Source: an uncultured Eubacteriales bacterium
GTDB taxonomy: Bacteria; Bacillota; Clostridia; Oscillospirales; Acutalibacteraceae
Assembly (NCBI GenBank): GCA_934667845.1
Contig: CAKUMQ010000026.1
Location: 1-35,756 of the forward strand
Length of the DNA: 35,756 bases
Direction: 5' to 3'
The position numbers and the translations under genes were made by a program. Below, piece after piece: positions 24,152 through 32,465 of this stretch; the first letter of the stretch is position 1; every line of letters starts with the position of its first letter. The notes beneath the pieces are model-generated. The model saw only the letters and a program-made list of their open reading frames with translations. It made no database searches and had not been told where the DNA came from.

Positions 24152-25344
24152 CGTGCCACTCCTTTCAACGTCAGCCGGATTCCTTTTCCTTCGGATGCAA
24201 ACGCCGTATACAGCGCCTCATCGCCGTGATCCGTCGTAAAGCGGTAGTTGAGAACATCCAGCACATAGTCGCCCGCCGCGCCGGTCACCCGGTTGACAAA
24301 AGTAAAATCGCGGTCGGCAAGACTGCCGCTGTGGATATTGTGCAGCGTCAGGTTCCGCACGGTCACGGCAGAGGCGGGACTTCCCTTCCCGTGGTTAACA
24401 TAAAACTCGCCGGTATCCGCCAGAAACAGGCTGCTGTTTTTGGCGACCGTTCCGTTTTTCACCGTGACGGAGTCGATCGTACCGTTGGTGTTGTTGAGGA
24501 CGATATACCCGCTTCCCTCGTCGGTCAGCTCCACATGATCCAGCACGATGCCGGACATGCGCAATGCCTGATGCCCGCGCAGATGGATCGGCTCCCGCGC
24601 GCGGATATTTTCCAGCACGACCCCGCTGAATACCGTTTCGCTCTCCTCCCCGTCCATATACAGGGCGGAATCCACCGGGTAGCGGGAGGTCATATAGATG
24701 CTGCGGAAATAATTGCCCGTGCGGATCGTGCCGCGCACGTCAAAGCCGCGAAAAGTAAAATCGCGCACGGATACGTTTTCAAGCGCCGCAGAAAACATCG
24801 CATACTGGTCGCCATCGAGCGAATAGATCCCCGTGCCGACATTTTCAAAGCAGACATTTTCGATCGAAGCACCCATGGCAAACGCCCAGATATTGCCGGT
24901 CATCATGGCTGCACGCTCGCCCTCGGTCTCCTCTCCCGTGATCAGCGACGGATCGTAGCCGACCGTCAGATCCCGCAGGGAAGCGCCGCTCATGCCGGGA
25001 TATAAGATCGCGTCCTCCGCATTGGCGATCTTCGCGACGATCCGCGTCTTTCCGACGCCTGCTCCCATCATCACCGCCGAATCCCAGTGGAGCGATTTGG
25101 AGATACGATAGGTTCCCGCCGGCACATAGATGCCGGTCTTCATGGATATCGCCGTGGTGAATGCGCGGGTATCGTCCGTGTCGTCGTCAGGCGTGGCGCC
25201 GAGCGCTGCCACATTGATGAAGCCGGGCGGGCAGTAGGTCTGCGCAGTCTCTTCTTTTTCCTCGGCTACGCACAGACCGGCTCCGGCCAGCAGGACGACC
25301 GCCGCAGCCACGCCCGTCAGCCAACGCCGTTTTTTCAGGTTCAA
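24148..25344 (-). CDS. Secreted beta-helix protein (pectate lyase 3-like), TTG start
   Basis: A protein of 398 residues if it starts at the TTG at 25344. GGGAGGAG lies 7 bases before that TTG, whereas the ATG at 25371 has no ribosome site and would place GGGAGGAG inside the coding region. The signal peptide is then MNLKKRRWLTGVAAAVVLL and onward, cut near CVA-EE. The mature part begins FINVAALGATPDDDTDDTRAFTTA and YVPAGTYRISKSL, the Pectate_lyase_3 beta-helix start. GVGKTRI in the first coils matches the G-x-G-x-T-x-(I/L) rung of the family. Translation is coupled to the next gene by ATGA. Function uncertain. Confidence 0.8.
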   Translation of the reverse strand: MNLKKRRWLTGVAAAVVLLAGAGLCVAEEKEETAQTYCPPGFINVAALGATPDDDTDDTRAFTTAISMKTGIYVPAGTYRISKSLHWDSAVMMGAGVGKTRIVAKIANAEDAILYPGMSGASLRDLTVGYDPSLITGEETEGERAAMMTGNIWAFAMGASIENVCFENVGTGIYSLDGDQYAMFSAALENVSVRDFTFRGFDVRGTIRTGNYFRSIYMTSRYPVDSALYMDGEESETVFSGVVLENIRAREPIHLRGHQALRMSGIVLDHVELTDEGSGYIVLNNTNGTIDSVTVKNGTVAKNSSLFLADTGEFYVNHGKGSPASAVTVRNLTLHNIHSGSLADRDFTFVNRVTGAAGDYVLDVLNYRFTTDHGDEALYTAFASEGKGIRLTLKGVAR

Positions 25345-25373
25345 GACTCGTCTCCTCCCTTTTTTCATCACCG

Positions 25374-26366
25374 TTACTGTTTATCCACCGGACCCGCCTG
25401 CCTCACACGGTTCATAAAGCGGATCAGGAATACCGTCAGGACCGCTGCCGCCGCCATGATGATCGCGATCAGCACAATGATCAATACCAGTCTGCCGGTG
25501 TTGACCGTCGGCGTTGTGTCCGTATGCTCGGCATCGCTTACCGCCGCGGCAGCCGTCGTCGGCTCCGTAACGGCAGCCGTTGTTGCTTCTGTCTGCGGCG
25601 GCTCGGTCTGCTGCGCCGTCGGTTCGGTCACGGGAGCGGCAGCAGCCGTTGTCGCCGGCTTTGTCGCCGCCGTCGTGGCGGGCGGCACGGTCGTCGCCGC
25701 CGCAGACGGCTCGATCGGATCCTTTTCGTCCCGCTCGGTAACCGTCATGTCGTCGATCGAGAAATCCGTCCCCCAGGAGCAGAGGGAAAACCCGCCCTCC
25801 GAAAAAGCGGTGTCTGTCATTGACAGGACCTTACGGCCGTTTAAGTAAGCGGAGATCTGGTCGCCGCGCGCAAAGATCTCCACAGTATACCACGCGCCGA
25901 GGCGCAGACCCGTGCTGCCGTTTTCCTTGATCTTGGTATCCTCCGACAGGCTTTTCAGGCTGCTTTTGGCACAAAACGCCGTTTTGGTCGTCCACAGCTC
26001 CATGTGGTAGGACTCGTTCTCATGGTTCTCCGGAGAGCGGAAGCAGAGCTTTGCCCAATTCCACTGCGTATCGCACATATTATCCAGCCGCACCTTCATC
26101 GTCCAGTCGAAATTGCGCACGGAGGGTACGGAAAGCGCCGTGTGGACATAGTTGCTTGCCGACTGCGTGATCTTCAGATAGCGGTTGCCGTCCTCCTTTT
26201 GGATCTCCGCACTGCCGGAGCTGCCACCGTCAAAATCGCCTATATCGGCTTTTCCGCTCTCAAAATCGTTTTTGTACAGAACCTTTCCCGCCGCCGAGAC
26301 GGAAAAAGCGCAAAGGCAGCCAGCCAACAGGGTCACACAGAGAAAGATCGCCAGTATGTTTTTCAC
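25374..26366 (-). CDS. LamG-like membrane-anchored surface protein
   Basis: A protein of 330 residues starting at a GTG (26366) with AAGGGG about 10 bases upstream. The signal region holds a lipobox-like LLAGC (C17) and also a possible signal peptidase I site (VSAA-G), so lipidation is undecided. Residues about 28-210 form a LamG/DUF1080-like jelly roll (VLYKNDFESGKADIGDFDGG, WTMKVRLDN, YLNGRKVLSMTD, SIDDMTVTE). A Thr/Ala/Pro-rich linker (about 218-285) leads to a C-terminal membrane helix (about 293-318) and a basic tail. It is probably a glycan-binding module held above the membrane. It lies 59 bases after the solute-binding gene. Confidence 0.78.
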   Translation of the reverse strand: MKNILAIFLCVTLLAGCLCAFSVSAAGKVLYKNDFESGKADIGDFDGGSSGSAEIQKEDGNRYLKITQSASNYVHTALSVPSVRNFDWTMKVRLDNMCDTQWNWAKLCFRSPENHENESYHMELWTTKTAFCAKSSLKSLSEDTKIKENGSTGLRLGAWYTVEIFARGDQISAYLNGRKVLSMTDTAFSEGGFSLCSWGTDFSIDDMTVTERDEKDPIEPSAAATTVPPATTAATKPATTAAAAPVTEPTAQQTEPPQTEATTAAVTEPTTAAAAVSDAEHTDTTPTVNTGRLVLIIVLIAIIMAAAAVLTVFLIRFMNRVRQAGPVDKQ

Positions 26367-26425
26367 AGCAGGATCCCCTTTCTTTTTGTCATGCCGTGAT
26401 ACCGGTCACGGCGGTTTTCGCACCG

Positions 26426-27790
26426 TCAGCTTTCGCTGTTGGCTGCCTCGATCTCGCTTTGGAGAATGGGATAGTATTTTTCGAGAACGGAAGTCCACGG
26501 CACTTCATATACGCCGACCTCGTTCCAAAGCTCCCACATGGCGCTGTTGCCCCATTCGCCGACAGAGCTGGCTCTCGGGAAGACAAGCGTAAATTTATCG
26601 CTGTCCATCTCGTCGAAAAGCGCCATCATGTCGTCGCTGTAGCCAAACGCATCCTTGCTCTTCGCCTTCAGTCGGGCGACGGTCGCCTCGTCGGTCTCCA
26701 TATACCGCAGGATATTCAGATATGCCAGCGCACCCTGTGTATTTTTCGCGCCCTTGGCGATCCATGTCATCTCGCCGCCCGCCGACACATAATACTGATC
26801 GGCACCATCCATTTTGGGCGTCGGCGCGATGCCGATCTCTCCGTTTTTGATCTGCTCGGCATAGGTGCTTATGCGCCAGCGCTCATCCCAGAAGATCGCC
26901 GTCTTTTTGTTGGCAAAATTGTTCTCGCCGTTCAGGCTCAGCGCGCGGCAGTCTGAGCCGCTGAAGCCGGTGCGCAGAATAAAATTCATGGCTTCGGCGA
27001 TCACGGGATCTCTCATATTGTTCACAAACTTACCCTTGTCGTCCACCTTGACGTAATCCACGCCGCAGGTCGGGTACACATAGAGCGGGTGACCCTCCCA
27101 CCCGTACACGTCAACGATACCGTCGTTATCCGAGTCGACCGTCAGCTGCTTGGCGATCTCTTCGAGCTTGCTCCACGTCCACTCGCCCTTTTTGTACAGG
27201 TCGAGCGGCGTCTCCACGGCGTTCTCGTCAAACATCGCCGTGTTATAAAAGATCACGCCGCCGTTATAGGTTTTGGTAACGGCCACATAATGCTTGCCGT
27301 TCACAAGATAGCGGTCGTTTATCTCCCTGACGCCCTTCCACAGCTCGCTGTCAAAATCGATCAGGCCGTCCACGCTCTGGACCAGATCCTTGTAAATGTT
27401 GTTCGGGTTGTCCTGCGACTTGTATTTGACCAGATCCGGCGCAGCCTTGGAAAGAACGCTGGTCACCAGCTTTGTCGCCAGATCCGCATAGTTGGAATAG
27501 ACAAATTCCAGCTCACAGCCGTATTTTTGCTTCATCAGCTCGTTGATCTCATACCAGCCGGTCGTCGGATCCGCCAATTCGTCGGCGTTATCCCAGGTTA
27601 AATACGTCACCTTTTTGCCTGTCGGTTGCAGCGCCGGAAGTAGCTTATCCCCCTCCGTGTCGCCGCCCGGTGCCGATGTGCCGCTTTCCGTCCCGCCGGA
27701 CGTATCCGACGGCACGGCATCGGTCTGGCACCCGCTCAAAAGCAGCGCGCCAAGCCACACCGCGATCAGCACCAAAATCAGTCTTTTCAT
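26426..27790 (-). CDS. Extracellular sugar-binding lipoprotein (family 1)
   Basis: A protein of 454 residues with a lipobox LLLSGC (C21) and a short Ser/Thr/Gly linker. The body shows the family-1 solute-binding layout: VTYLTWDNADELADPTTGWYEINELM, AAPDLVKYKSQ, VIFYNTAMFDENAVETPLDLYKKGEWTWSKLEEIAKQL, then SAGGEMTWIAKGAKNTQGALAYL. The start at 27790 is preferred because AAGGGGG lies upstream; the ATG at 27814 lacks a site. It is the first gene of the long operon, downstream of the extended -10 promoter. No permease is adjacent; the nearest unassigned pair is at 6920-8798, 18 kb downstream in the same direction. Confidence 0.93.
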   Translation of the reverse strand: MKRLILVLIAVWLGALLLSGCQTDAVPSDTSGGTESGTSAPGGDTEGDKLLPALQPTGKKVTYLTWDNADELADPTTGWYEINELMKQKYGCELEFVYSNYADLATKLVTSVLSKAAPDLVKYKSQDNPNNIYKDLVQSVDGLIDFDSELWKGVREINDRYLVNGKHYVAVTKTYNGGVIFYNTAMFDENAVETPLDLYKKGEWTWSKLEEIAKQLTVDSDNDGIVDVYGWEGHPLYVYPTCGVDYVKVDDKGKFVNNMRDPVIAEAMNFILRTGFSGSDCRALSLNGENNFANKKTAIFWDERWRISTYAEQIKNGEIGIAPTPKMDGADQYYVSAGGEMTWIAKGAKNTQGALAYLNILRYMETDEATVARLKAKSKDAFGYSDDMMALFDEMDSDKFTLVFPRASSVGEWGNSAMWELWNEVGVYEVPWTSVLEKYYPILQSEIEAANSES

Positions 27791-27918
27791 TTCCGTTTTC
27801 CCCCTTGTATTCATATTAACGGTGTAAGGACGTCTTGTTCCTGCCCGGTCACGGCATTCAACGGCACGGCATACCGGTATATCCGCCGGACAGCATCCGA
27901 CTCCTTTTGTCTGTGACC

Positions 27919-27985
27919 ATTATACCATCTCATCCATAAATCAGATAGTACATCCATCTCATTTAATCGAACTATCGTCTCATTT
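27919..27985 (-). promoter_or_regulatory. Operon promoter with AraC-like direct repeats
   Basis: The extended -10 TGG-TATAAT (TATAAT at 27924-27919) has no good -35 (TATCTG). Upstream on the minus strand lie AAATGAGATG (27964-27955) and AAATGAGACG (27985-27976), exactly 21 bp apart. A weaker third copy, GGATGAGATG (27935-27926), sits next to the -10. With a start near 27912, the two main repeats fall at about -43 to -52 and -64 to -73, where AraC activators bind. The leader to the first ATG is about 120 bases. Confidence 0.55.
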
Positions 27986-28114
27986 CATGTGTTTTTCACA
28001 CATAATCATTGCATTGTTTTGTAAAATTGAATGCAGTTTTAAACCATCCACCGGGGATGTCCGGACAGCCTGTGCCGCACGGTTCTGCCGCCGCTGCACC
28101 GCAGCAGAACGTAA

Positions 28115-28154
28115 AAAACGCAGACCCGCAAGGCGGGATGTCCTTAACGAAGAA
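28115..28154. repeat. Left boundary inverted repeat / half-terminator
   Basis: AAAACGCAGACCCGC (28115-28129) followed by ATGTCCTTAACGAAGAA (28138-28154). Both parts recur inverted at 33920-33962: the second matches 15 of 17 bases, and the first pairs over 11 bases with one G-U. On the minus strand this side ends in TTTTTT, like the 3' arm of a terminator. It marks the left edge of the AT-rich island. Confidence 0.55.
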
Positions 28155-28230
28155 AATGAAAACCGAATAGGATAGCAACAAAGGCAGCATAGTCTATGAT
28201 GGCTATGCTGCCTTTTGTATTGTTCGATTT
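28151..28230. repeat. Hairpin element, copy A
   Basis: ACCGAATAGGATA precedes a 13-bp perfect stem (28180-28192 with 28203-28215) that ends in TTTT. A related copy lies 449 bases away at 28597-28680 in the same orientation, sharing the 13-base lead, the CATAG/CTATG stem tops and the trailing TTCGATTT. It could be a terminator or a small repeated element. Confidence 0.5.
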
Positions 28231-28347
28231 CAAACAAATCAAAGCGTTGCAGAAACACGGTGCTTTTTTGAATTTCATATTCAAAATCGCCGGACTTGTA
28301 GAAAGTGTTGCGGTATGTATTTGTGTTGCCAAAAGGACTCGTACTGA

Positions 28348-28515
28348 ACGATACGGCGGCAGACTGTTGGGACAACCCCATCCGTGCAGGCGCACATTGC
28401 ATATATCCAAAGCAGGTTGAACCGCTACGCAAAGGATGAGGAAATCATCGACGTGTGGATCTGGACAGGAACTACGGACAACGACTGTTACGATATTTAT
28501 ATCGGCTACGCTTGA
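28348..28515 (+). pseudogene. Possible degraded coding fragment
   Basis: An open frame without a convincing start or ribosome site encodes TTPSVQAHIAYIQSRLNRYAKDEEIIDVWIWTG and onward, ending ...YIGYA at 28515. Another frame just upstream (28279-28440) is also open and protein-like (DNPIRAGAHCIYPKQ), so a frameshifted remnant is possible. I do not recognise a family. Around it, 28231-28596 and 28681-28836 hold nothing else I can support. Confidence 0.2.
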
Positions 28516-28596
28516 AAACAAATGATTTCAAGCGTAAAATACTTAACGGAAAGCAACATGGAACTTCGCCATACTGTAGTACGATATCCTTTACAG

Positions 28597-28680
28597 GAAA
28601 ATAGAAGACCGAATAGGATAACAAAAAGACATCATAGCTCAAACCTATGATGTCTTTTTGTTATCCACTAATTCGATTTA
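28597..28680. repeat. Hairpin element, copy B
   Basis: A perfect 22-bp stem (28616-28637 with 28645-28666) around a 7-base loop, with a run of five T in the 3' arm. It is preceded by the same ACCGAATAGGATA as copy A. It lies downstream of the degraded fragment and upstream of the promoter at 28837, so it may insulate transcription. Confidence 0.55.
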
Positions 28681-28836
28681 TACGTTTTGTAGGGTTTGTT
28701 TCCATCCAACAAAATGACGATATCGGAAATGTTTCTAAAATACAGCTCTGTTTTACGGATTGCATATTGTTGCAAAGGCCTTATGGTACTGTTTTTTCTT
28801 CCGTTTTTTCTGTTTTTGATTTGAACCCCAAATACA

Positions 28837-28865
28837 TTGCGACAATAACCGAATTATGCTATAAT
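28837..28865 (+). promoter_or_regulatory. Sigma-A-type promoter of the small orphan gene
   Basis: TTGCGA (28837-28842), a 17-base spacer, then TATAAT (28860-28865). Transcription would start near 28872, 57 bases before the ATG at 28929, which has AAAGGAG upstream. Confidence 0.65.
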
Positions 28866-28928
28866 AAAAGTAATTTATAGTTTTTGATGTTCAGATAAGA
28901 TTGCTACCAAAGTATAAAGGAGTACAAA

Positions 28929-29273
28929 ATGCCAAATTTTTCATTACAACAACAGCCGCAATATCCTATCGTTACAATCGATACCGATCTGCCTATTTGT
29001 GAGGAACAGGTAGAGAACATTTTGGAACACAAAACAGGGGTAACTCTGTGTGTGCGATCCTCTCAGGGACATCCCAAAAGAGGAGGGTACTTTTTTTGCA
29101 TTTCCAAAAACGAAACCAAACCTATGATTAACCTTGAAACTATCGAAGGAGTTTTCATTGACACCTTTTCTATCTCTGCACTTATAAAATTTATCAATCA
29201 TGCGTCTGGTAGAGTATTTGATCAAGGCATGTTGTCTTACTGTCAGCAGACGGTGAATTTTAGAGTTGACTAA
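28929..29273 (+). CDS. Small orphan protein beside the restriction system
   Basis: A protein of 114 residues that I do not recognise. It has its own promoter and a good ribosome site (AAAGGAG, 6 bases). Predicted features are a soluble alpha/beta fold without membrane segments or signal peptide (TIDTDLPICEEQVENILEHKTG, VTLCVRSSQGHPKRGGYFFCISK, FSISALIKFINHASGRVFDQ). It runs convergent to the nuclease gene and overlaps its 3' end by 14 bases. Its position suggests an accessory to the restriction-modification pair or independent cargo. The AT-rich composition matches the island, not the flanks. Confidence 0.7.
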   Translation: MPNFSLQQQPQYPIVTIDTDLPICEEQVENILEHKTGVTLCVRSSQGHPKRGGYFFCISKNETKPMINLETIEGVFIDTFSISALIKFINHASGRVFDQGMLSYCQQTVNFRVD

Positions 29274-30330
29274 TTATTGACAGTAATCTTTTCGGTTTTT
29301 CGTTATCAGCTACCTTTTCAACTGTTGTCCCATCAATTTTGTAAACATTGCTCCTGTATTTTTCTGTCATTGTGACAACAATAGTAACGTTATGGTTTTG
29401 CGCAAATGAAAGAATTTGGCGCACATTAGATTGGACATAAGCAAATTGCCTTGCTTTATACCCAATGATGTTTCCGTTTTCAATAATTTCCTCAATAATA
29501 TCATTAGTTAATTGCCGCAGATGTGATTTCGATAAGATTTCAAATCCTGTGGCAATGATTTCTTTTTGAAAACAAAGATATTCATTTTCTGTATCCAAAA
29601 GCTCTTCTGTTTCTGTAGGACGATACGCAAATCCATTTTTCCATATTCGCGTTAGCTTTCCGTAATTCCCTTGTTCTTTTGAATAGTGACCATTTGAACA
29701 TGTAACTGCATAACGTGCATCAAACCCCTGATATCCATCACCGATATTAGCAGGCGGTTTGTTCAGCCAATATGTATCCCTCAAAGCAGTAAGCGAATAT
29801 GCGTGGAATATGTACACCTTGTAAATTTGAGGAACTGAATCCCATGCATAAGTTGATGATGAGGTGTTATTCCAATCCCATAAACATACAACAACATAAT
29901 CTGTACGCGGGTCTATATCTTTCATTAAGGTATCAAAATTGGCTGATTTTTCTTCTGCAATACATTGTAGGCATTTAATTTCAAGACGTAAAAGCCTTTC
30001 TCCACTATTCCGTCTCACTTCCAAATCGGGAAACCTGTTTGCAACAACATAGCTCCAAAAAATATCCGTTATTCCCATTTCCGGCAATAGGTCATTTGAA
30101 ATGCGTGCCAACTCAAATTCAATTAATACTCCCATTCGAGTACGTACGTCTGTAAGGTTGCGTTCGTTTGCGGGTAGTTGTTCGTTTTGGTATAAACCAA
30201 ATCTCTTACGAGAAGATTCATGATTAAAGCGGCTGACGATTTCCGGAAAATACTGCGTTCTTAACCATTGTGCAATTTGTTTTGGTGATGGAGTAGCCGA
30301 CAACATAGTAATAACTTCTTTTTTGTTCAT
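29260..30330 (-). CDS. PD-(D/E)XK restriction endonuclease
   Basis: A protein of 356 residues. The centre shows a PD-(D/E)XK nuclease core: PD at 101-102 (RFPDLEVRRNS), then LEIKC with E117 and K119, and E71 in the preceding helix (RMGVLIEFELARI). The strand DYVVVCLWDW fits the core sheet. The C-terminal third may bind DNA. I do not recognise the exact family. The start at 30330 has AGGAG 7 bases upstream, inside the end of the methylase gene; the gap between the two genes is 2 bases. The overlap and shared direction with a fused methylase make it the cutting subunit of a restriction-modification system. Cleavage specificity is unknown. Confidence 0.75.
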   Translation of the reverse strand: MNKKEVITMLSATPSPKQIAQWLRTQYFPEIVSRFNHESSRKRFGLYQNEQLPANERNLTDVRTRMGVLIEFELARISNDLLPEMGITDIFWSYVVANRFPDLEVRRNSGERLLRLEIKCLQCIAEEKSANFDTLMKDIDPRTDYVVVCLWDWNNTSSSTYAWDSVPQIYKVYIFHAYSLTALRDTYWLNKPPANIGDGYQGFDARYAVTCSNGHYSKEQGNYGKLTRIWKNGFAYRPTETEELLDTENEYLCFQKEIIATGFEILSKSHLRQLTNDIIEEIIENGNIIGYKARQFAYVQSNVRQILSFAQNHNVTIVVTMTEKYRSNVYKIDGTTVEKVADNEKPKRLLSIISQL

Positions 30331-30332
30331 AG

Positions 30333-32435
30333 TTATTCTCCTGACATAATCTTCGCTACGGCATTAATGGCGGATTGTTCTAATTCACTTGCTTCATTTT
30401 GTAGCAGCTGTGCTTTTTCTCTTAATTGAGATACAGACATTTGAGTTGTCTTAACAGATAACAGAGCTTTTTCTTGTATTCCCCTTGGCGGAACAGGTAT
30501 TTTGATGTTACGCAAATCCTTTGCGTTAATCCTGGGGCGTCCGATGCCCGTTACACAACCCATAATCTGACCGTATACAAAATCAGAACGAAGCAAAACA
30601 GATAATAGTACAGGATCGATAATAAATTCATCATTTTCATTTTTCCTTACTGTTAAAACAGCACATTCTGAAGAAACAAACCCTCCTTCAGGAAAAGGTA
30701 TGACTGCCGCCTTTCTTAAAGCAGGCCTCATTTTTGAAAATACTATATCGCCCACTTCATAACGTTTTACAGCGCTTTTTATAGATGCCGTCGGCGTGAT
30801 AACTTGTGCTATGTTACCAGTATAAGATTCGATATTGGCCAATCCTGTAAACATAATTGTTGTAGCTTCGCTGTCTGTCGCGGGAATATATGATTCATTG
30901 CGTTCTTCACATATTTCAGCGAGTGAATATAGCGAATAATTTGATCTCTTCAAGAGCAAAAGGCTTTCTTTTCTGAAAGGATGATGATAAACATAATCTA
31001 ACCGCAGAGAAGAGTCGTTAAAGATGTTTTGTGTAATATTGGCACAGAAGCAATGAGTGTCCTGTATAGAGAATCCGTCACAATGTTTTTTCCATTGAGC
31101 TAATATGTCTGGTAGATCGCTGTTAAGACTTACATTGCCTGTGTTTGAATAGACAATATCATCATCTCCATTTGACTTTCTGCCTACATTTTGAGATTTG
31201 GCAAAAAAGGTTAACGGTTGCTCCACTTTGCCAGTGGCTTTTTGCATAATCAAAATAGACGAACTAACATTAGCGTAAGGCATAAAAGCTGTATCTGGTA
31301 AATCTATAACTGCTAATATTTTGAAGTGGTTTAAAATGAATTGTCTAACGTCTAAATTAGAGCCGGCATTCAAAACTCCCTGGTCTATAATGATTGCAAC
31401 GGTACCGTTTTCCCGTAATAATTGCCAAGCCTGTTCAATAAAAAGGATTCCACGTCTACGGGATGTTTTACCGCTTCCCAAAGAAAATCTGTTTAAGATA
31501 CCGGCATCTGTGTAATCACTGCCAAAGGGCGGATTGGTTATTATACAGTCAATCTTTCCAAAATAAGATTCTGCTCCATTTCCTAAACTGCCTCCGTTTG
31601 AAAGCGCTCTCACAGTGAAATTATCATTTCCGTGAATGAGCAAATTCAAAGACGAAACCCATGCCAATCTTTCATCTACTTCAAGGCCTAACAGAGCTGT
31701 TAGAGGCGCAACATCTTGAACTTTTGTTAAAAAGCCTGCTGTTCCACATGCCGGATCGCACACTGTACCATGCAAGAACGCGGACATTATTTCAACCATG
31801 AAATCAACAATTTGGTAAGGCGTAAAATATTGTTGATTATCACTTTTATCAAAAGTACCTTTTATGATGTCTTCATACGCTAAACCTTTAACATCACAAT
31901 TTGCAGAAGATATATTTATTTTGCAAAGTTCGTTGCCACATTTTATCAAAGTGTCAATTGGCAATAAAATCTGATCAAAAGTAGGCGGAATTGTTATTTT
32001 AGCATTTTTTATTGAACTACTATACGCTTCTTGTATACGCTCAAAATACATATCGTCATTTTCAAAAGCATTTCTTTCAAATATGTTTTCACCATTCTGT
32101 TCAGCGTATAATTTAACGAATAGTAACTTTGAAATCTCATCAAAATGAGTGATAATATTGCTATTAGCATCTCCATCTCGTATGATTGAATGAAGTTTGC
32201 TAACGGCCCGTTTTACGGTTTTGCTGTCAACCACCTTTTTTTGTACAGGGTCAGAAACAGACATATTTCCCATTGCTTTTTTTATGCTTATTAACTCTTC
32301 AAGGTTGTACATCCTATAGCCGTTAACCGGATTTCGGATTGCCGTTAATTTTCCGTCGTTATCCCAATTCCTTAAAGTGGCTCTGCTAACGCCAAGAAAA
32401 GTAGCAGCTTCTAACAGAGAAACATTATTCGCCAT
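30333..32435 (-). CDS. HTH/N6-adenine methylase/specificity fusion
   Basis: A protein of 700 residues. Residues 1-55 are a MerR-type helix-turn-helix (LLEAATFLGVSRATLRNWDNDGKLTAIRNPVNGYRMYNLEEL). Residues about 75-215 resemble an HsdM N-terminal helical part. The N6-adenine methylase core follows: QYFTP (202-206), motif I DPACGTAGFL (227-236) and catalytic NPPF (301-304). From about 500 a single HsdS-like recognition domain runs to IPVPPRGIQEKAL and a C-terminal coiled coil. Type I systems usually split M and S, with two recognition domains in S; here one half-S is fused to M. The ATG at 32435 has GGAGG 9 bases upstream. The HTH may bind the inverted repeat that spans the start codon and -10. 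Confidence 0.88.
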   Translation of the reverse strand: MANNVSLLEAATFLGVSRATLRNWDNDGKLTAIRNPVNGYRMYNLEELISIKKAMGNMSVSDPVQKKVVDSKTVKRAVSKLHSIIRDGDANSNIITHFDEISKLLFVKLYAEQNGENIFERNAFENDDMYFERIQEAYSSSIKNAKITIPPTFDQILLPIDTLIKCGNELCKINISSANCDVKGLAYEDIIKGTFDKSDNQQYFTPYQIVDFMVEIMSAFLHGTVCDPACGTAGFLTKVQDVAPLTALLGLEVDERLAWVSSLNLLIHGNDNFTVRALSNGGSLGNGAESYFGKIDCIITNPPFGSDYTDAGILNRFSLGSGKTSRRRGILFIEQAWQLLRENGTVAIIIDQGVLNAGSNLDVRQFILNHFKILAVIDLPDTAFMPYANVSSSILIMQKATGKVEQPLTFFAKSQNVGRKSNGDDDIVYSNTGNVSLNSDLPDILAQWKKHCDGFSIQDTHCFCANITQNIFNDSSLRLDYVYHHPFRKESLLLLKRSNYSLYSLAEICEERNESYIPATDSEATTIMFTGLANIESYTGNIAQVITPTASIKSAVKRYEVGDIVFSKMRPALRKAAVIPFPEGGFVSSECAVLTVRKNENDEFIIDPVLLSVLLRSDFVYGQIMGCVTGIGRPRINAKDLRNIKIPVPPRGIQEKALLSVKTTQMSVSQLREKAQLLQNEASELEQSAINAVAKIMSGE

Positions 32436-32465
32436 GTTTAGTAACCTCCAAACCTTGCTAAACAT
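32434..32465. promoter_or_regulatory. Inverted-repeat operator candidate of the methylase gene
   Basis: ATGTTTAG (32434-32441) and CTAAACAT (32458-32465), a perfect 8-bp inverted repeat with a 16-base gap. One arm covers the start codon, and the other abuts the -10 and probable transcription start. The methylase's own MerR-type HTH is the natural candidate to bind it. In RNA the arms could also fold over the ribosome site. Confidence 0.5.

Noticed and set aside
27980..28432. Minus-strand open frame of 150 codons upstream of the operon
   Set aside because: It runs through hairpin A, the left boundary repeat and the operon promoter repeats, has no ribosome site, and its protein is Cys/Arg-rich and unlike a family.
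28647..28880. Plus-strand open frame of 77 codons
   Set aside because: It starts inside the 3' arm of hairpin B and ends beyond the -10 of a better-supported promoter; no ribosome site.
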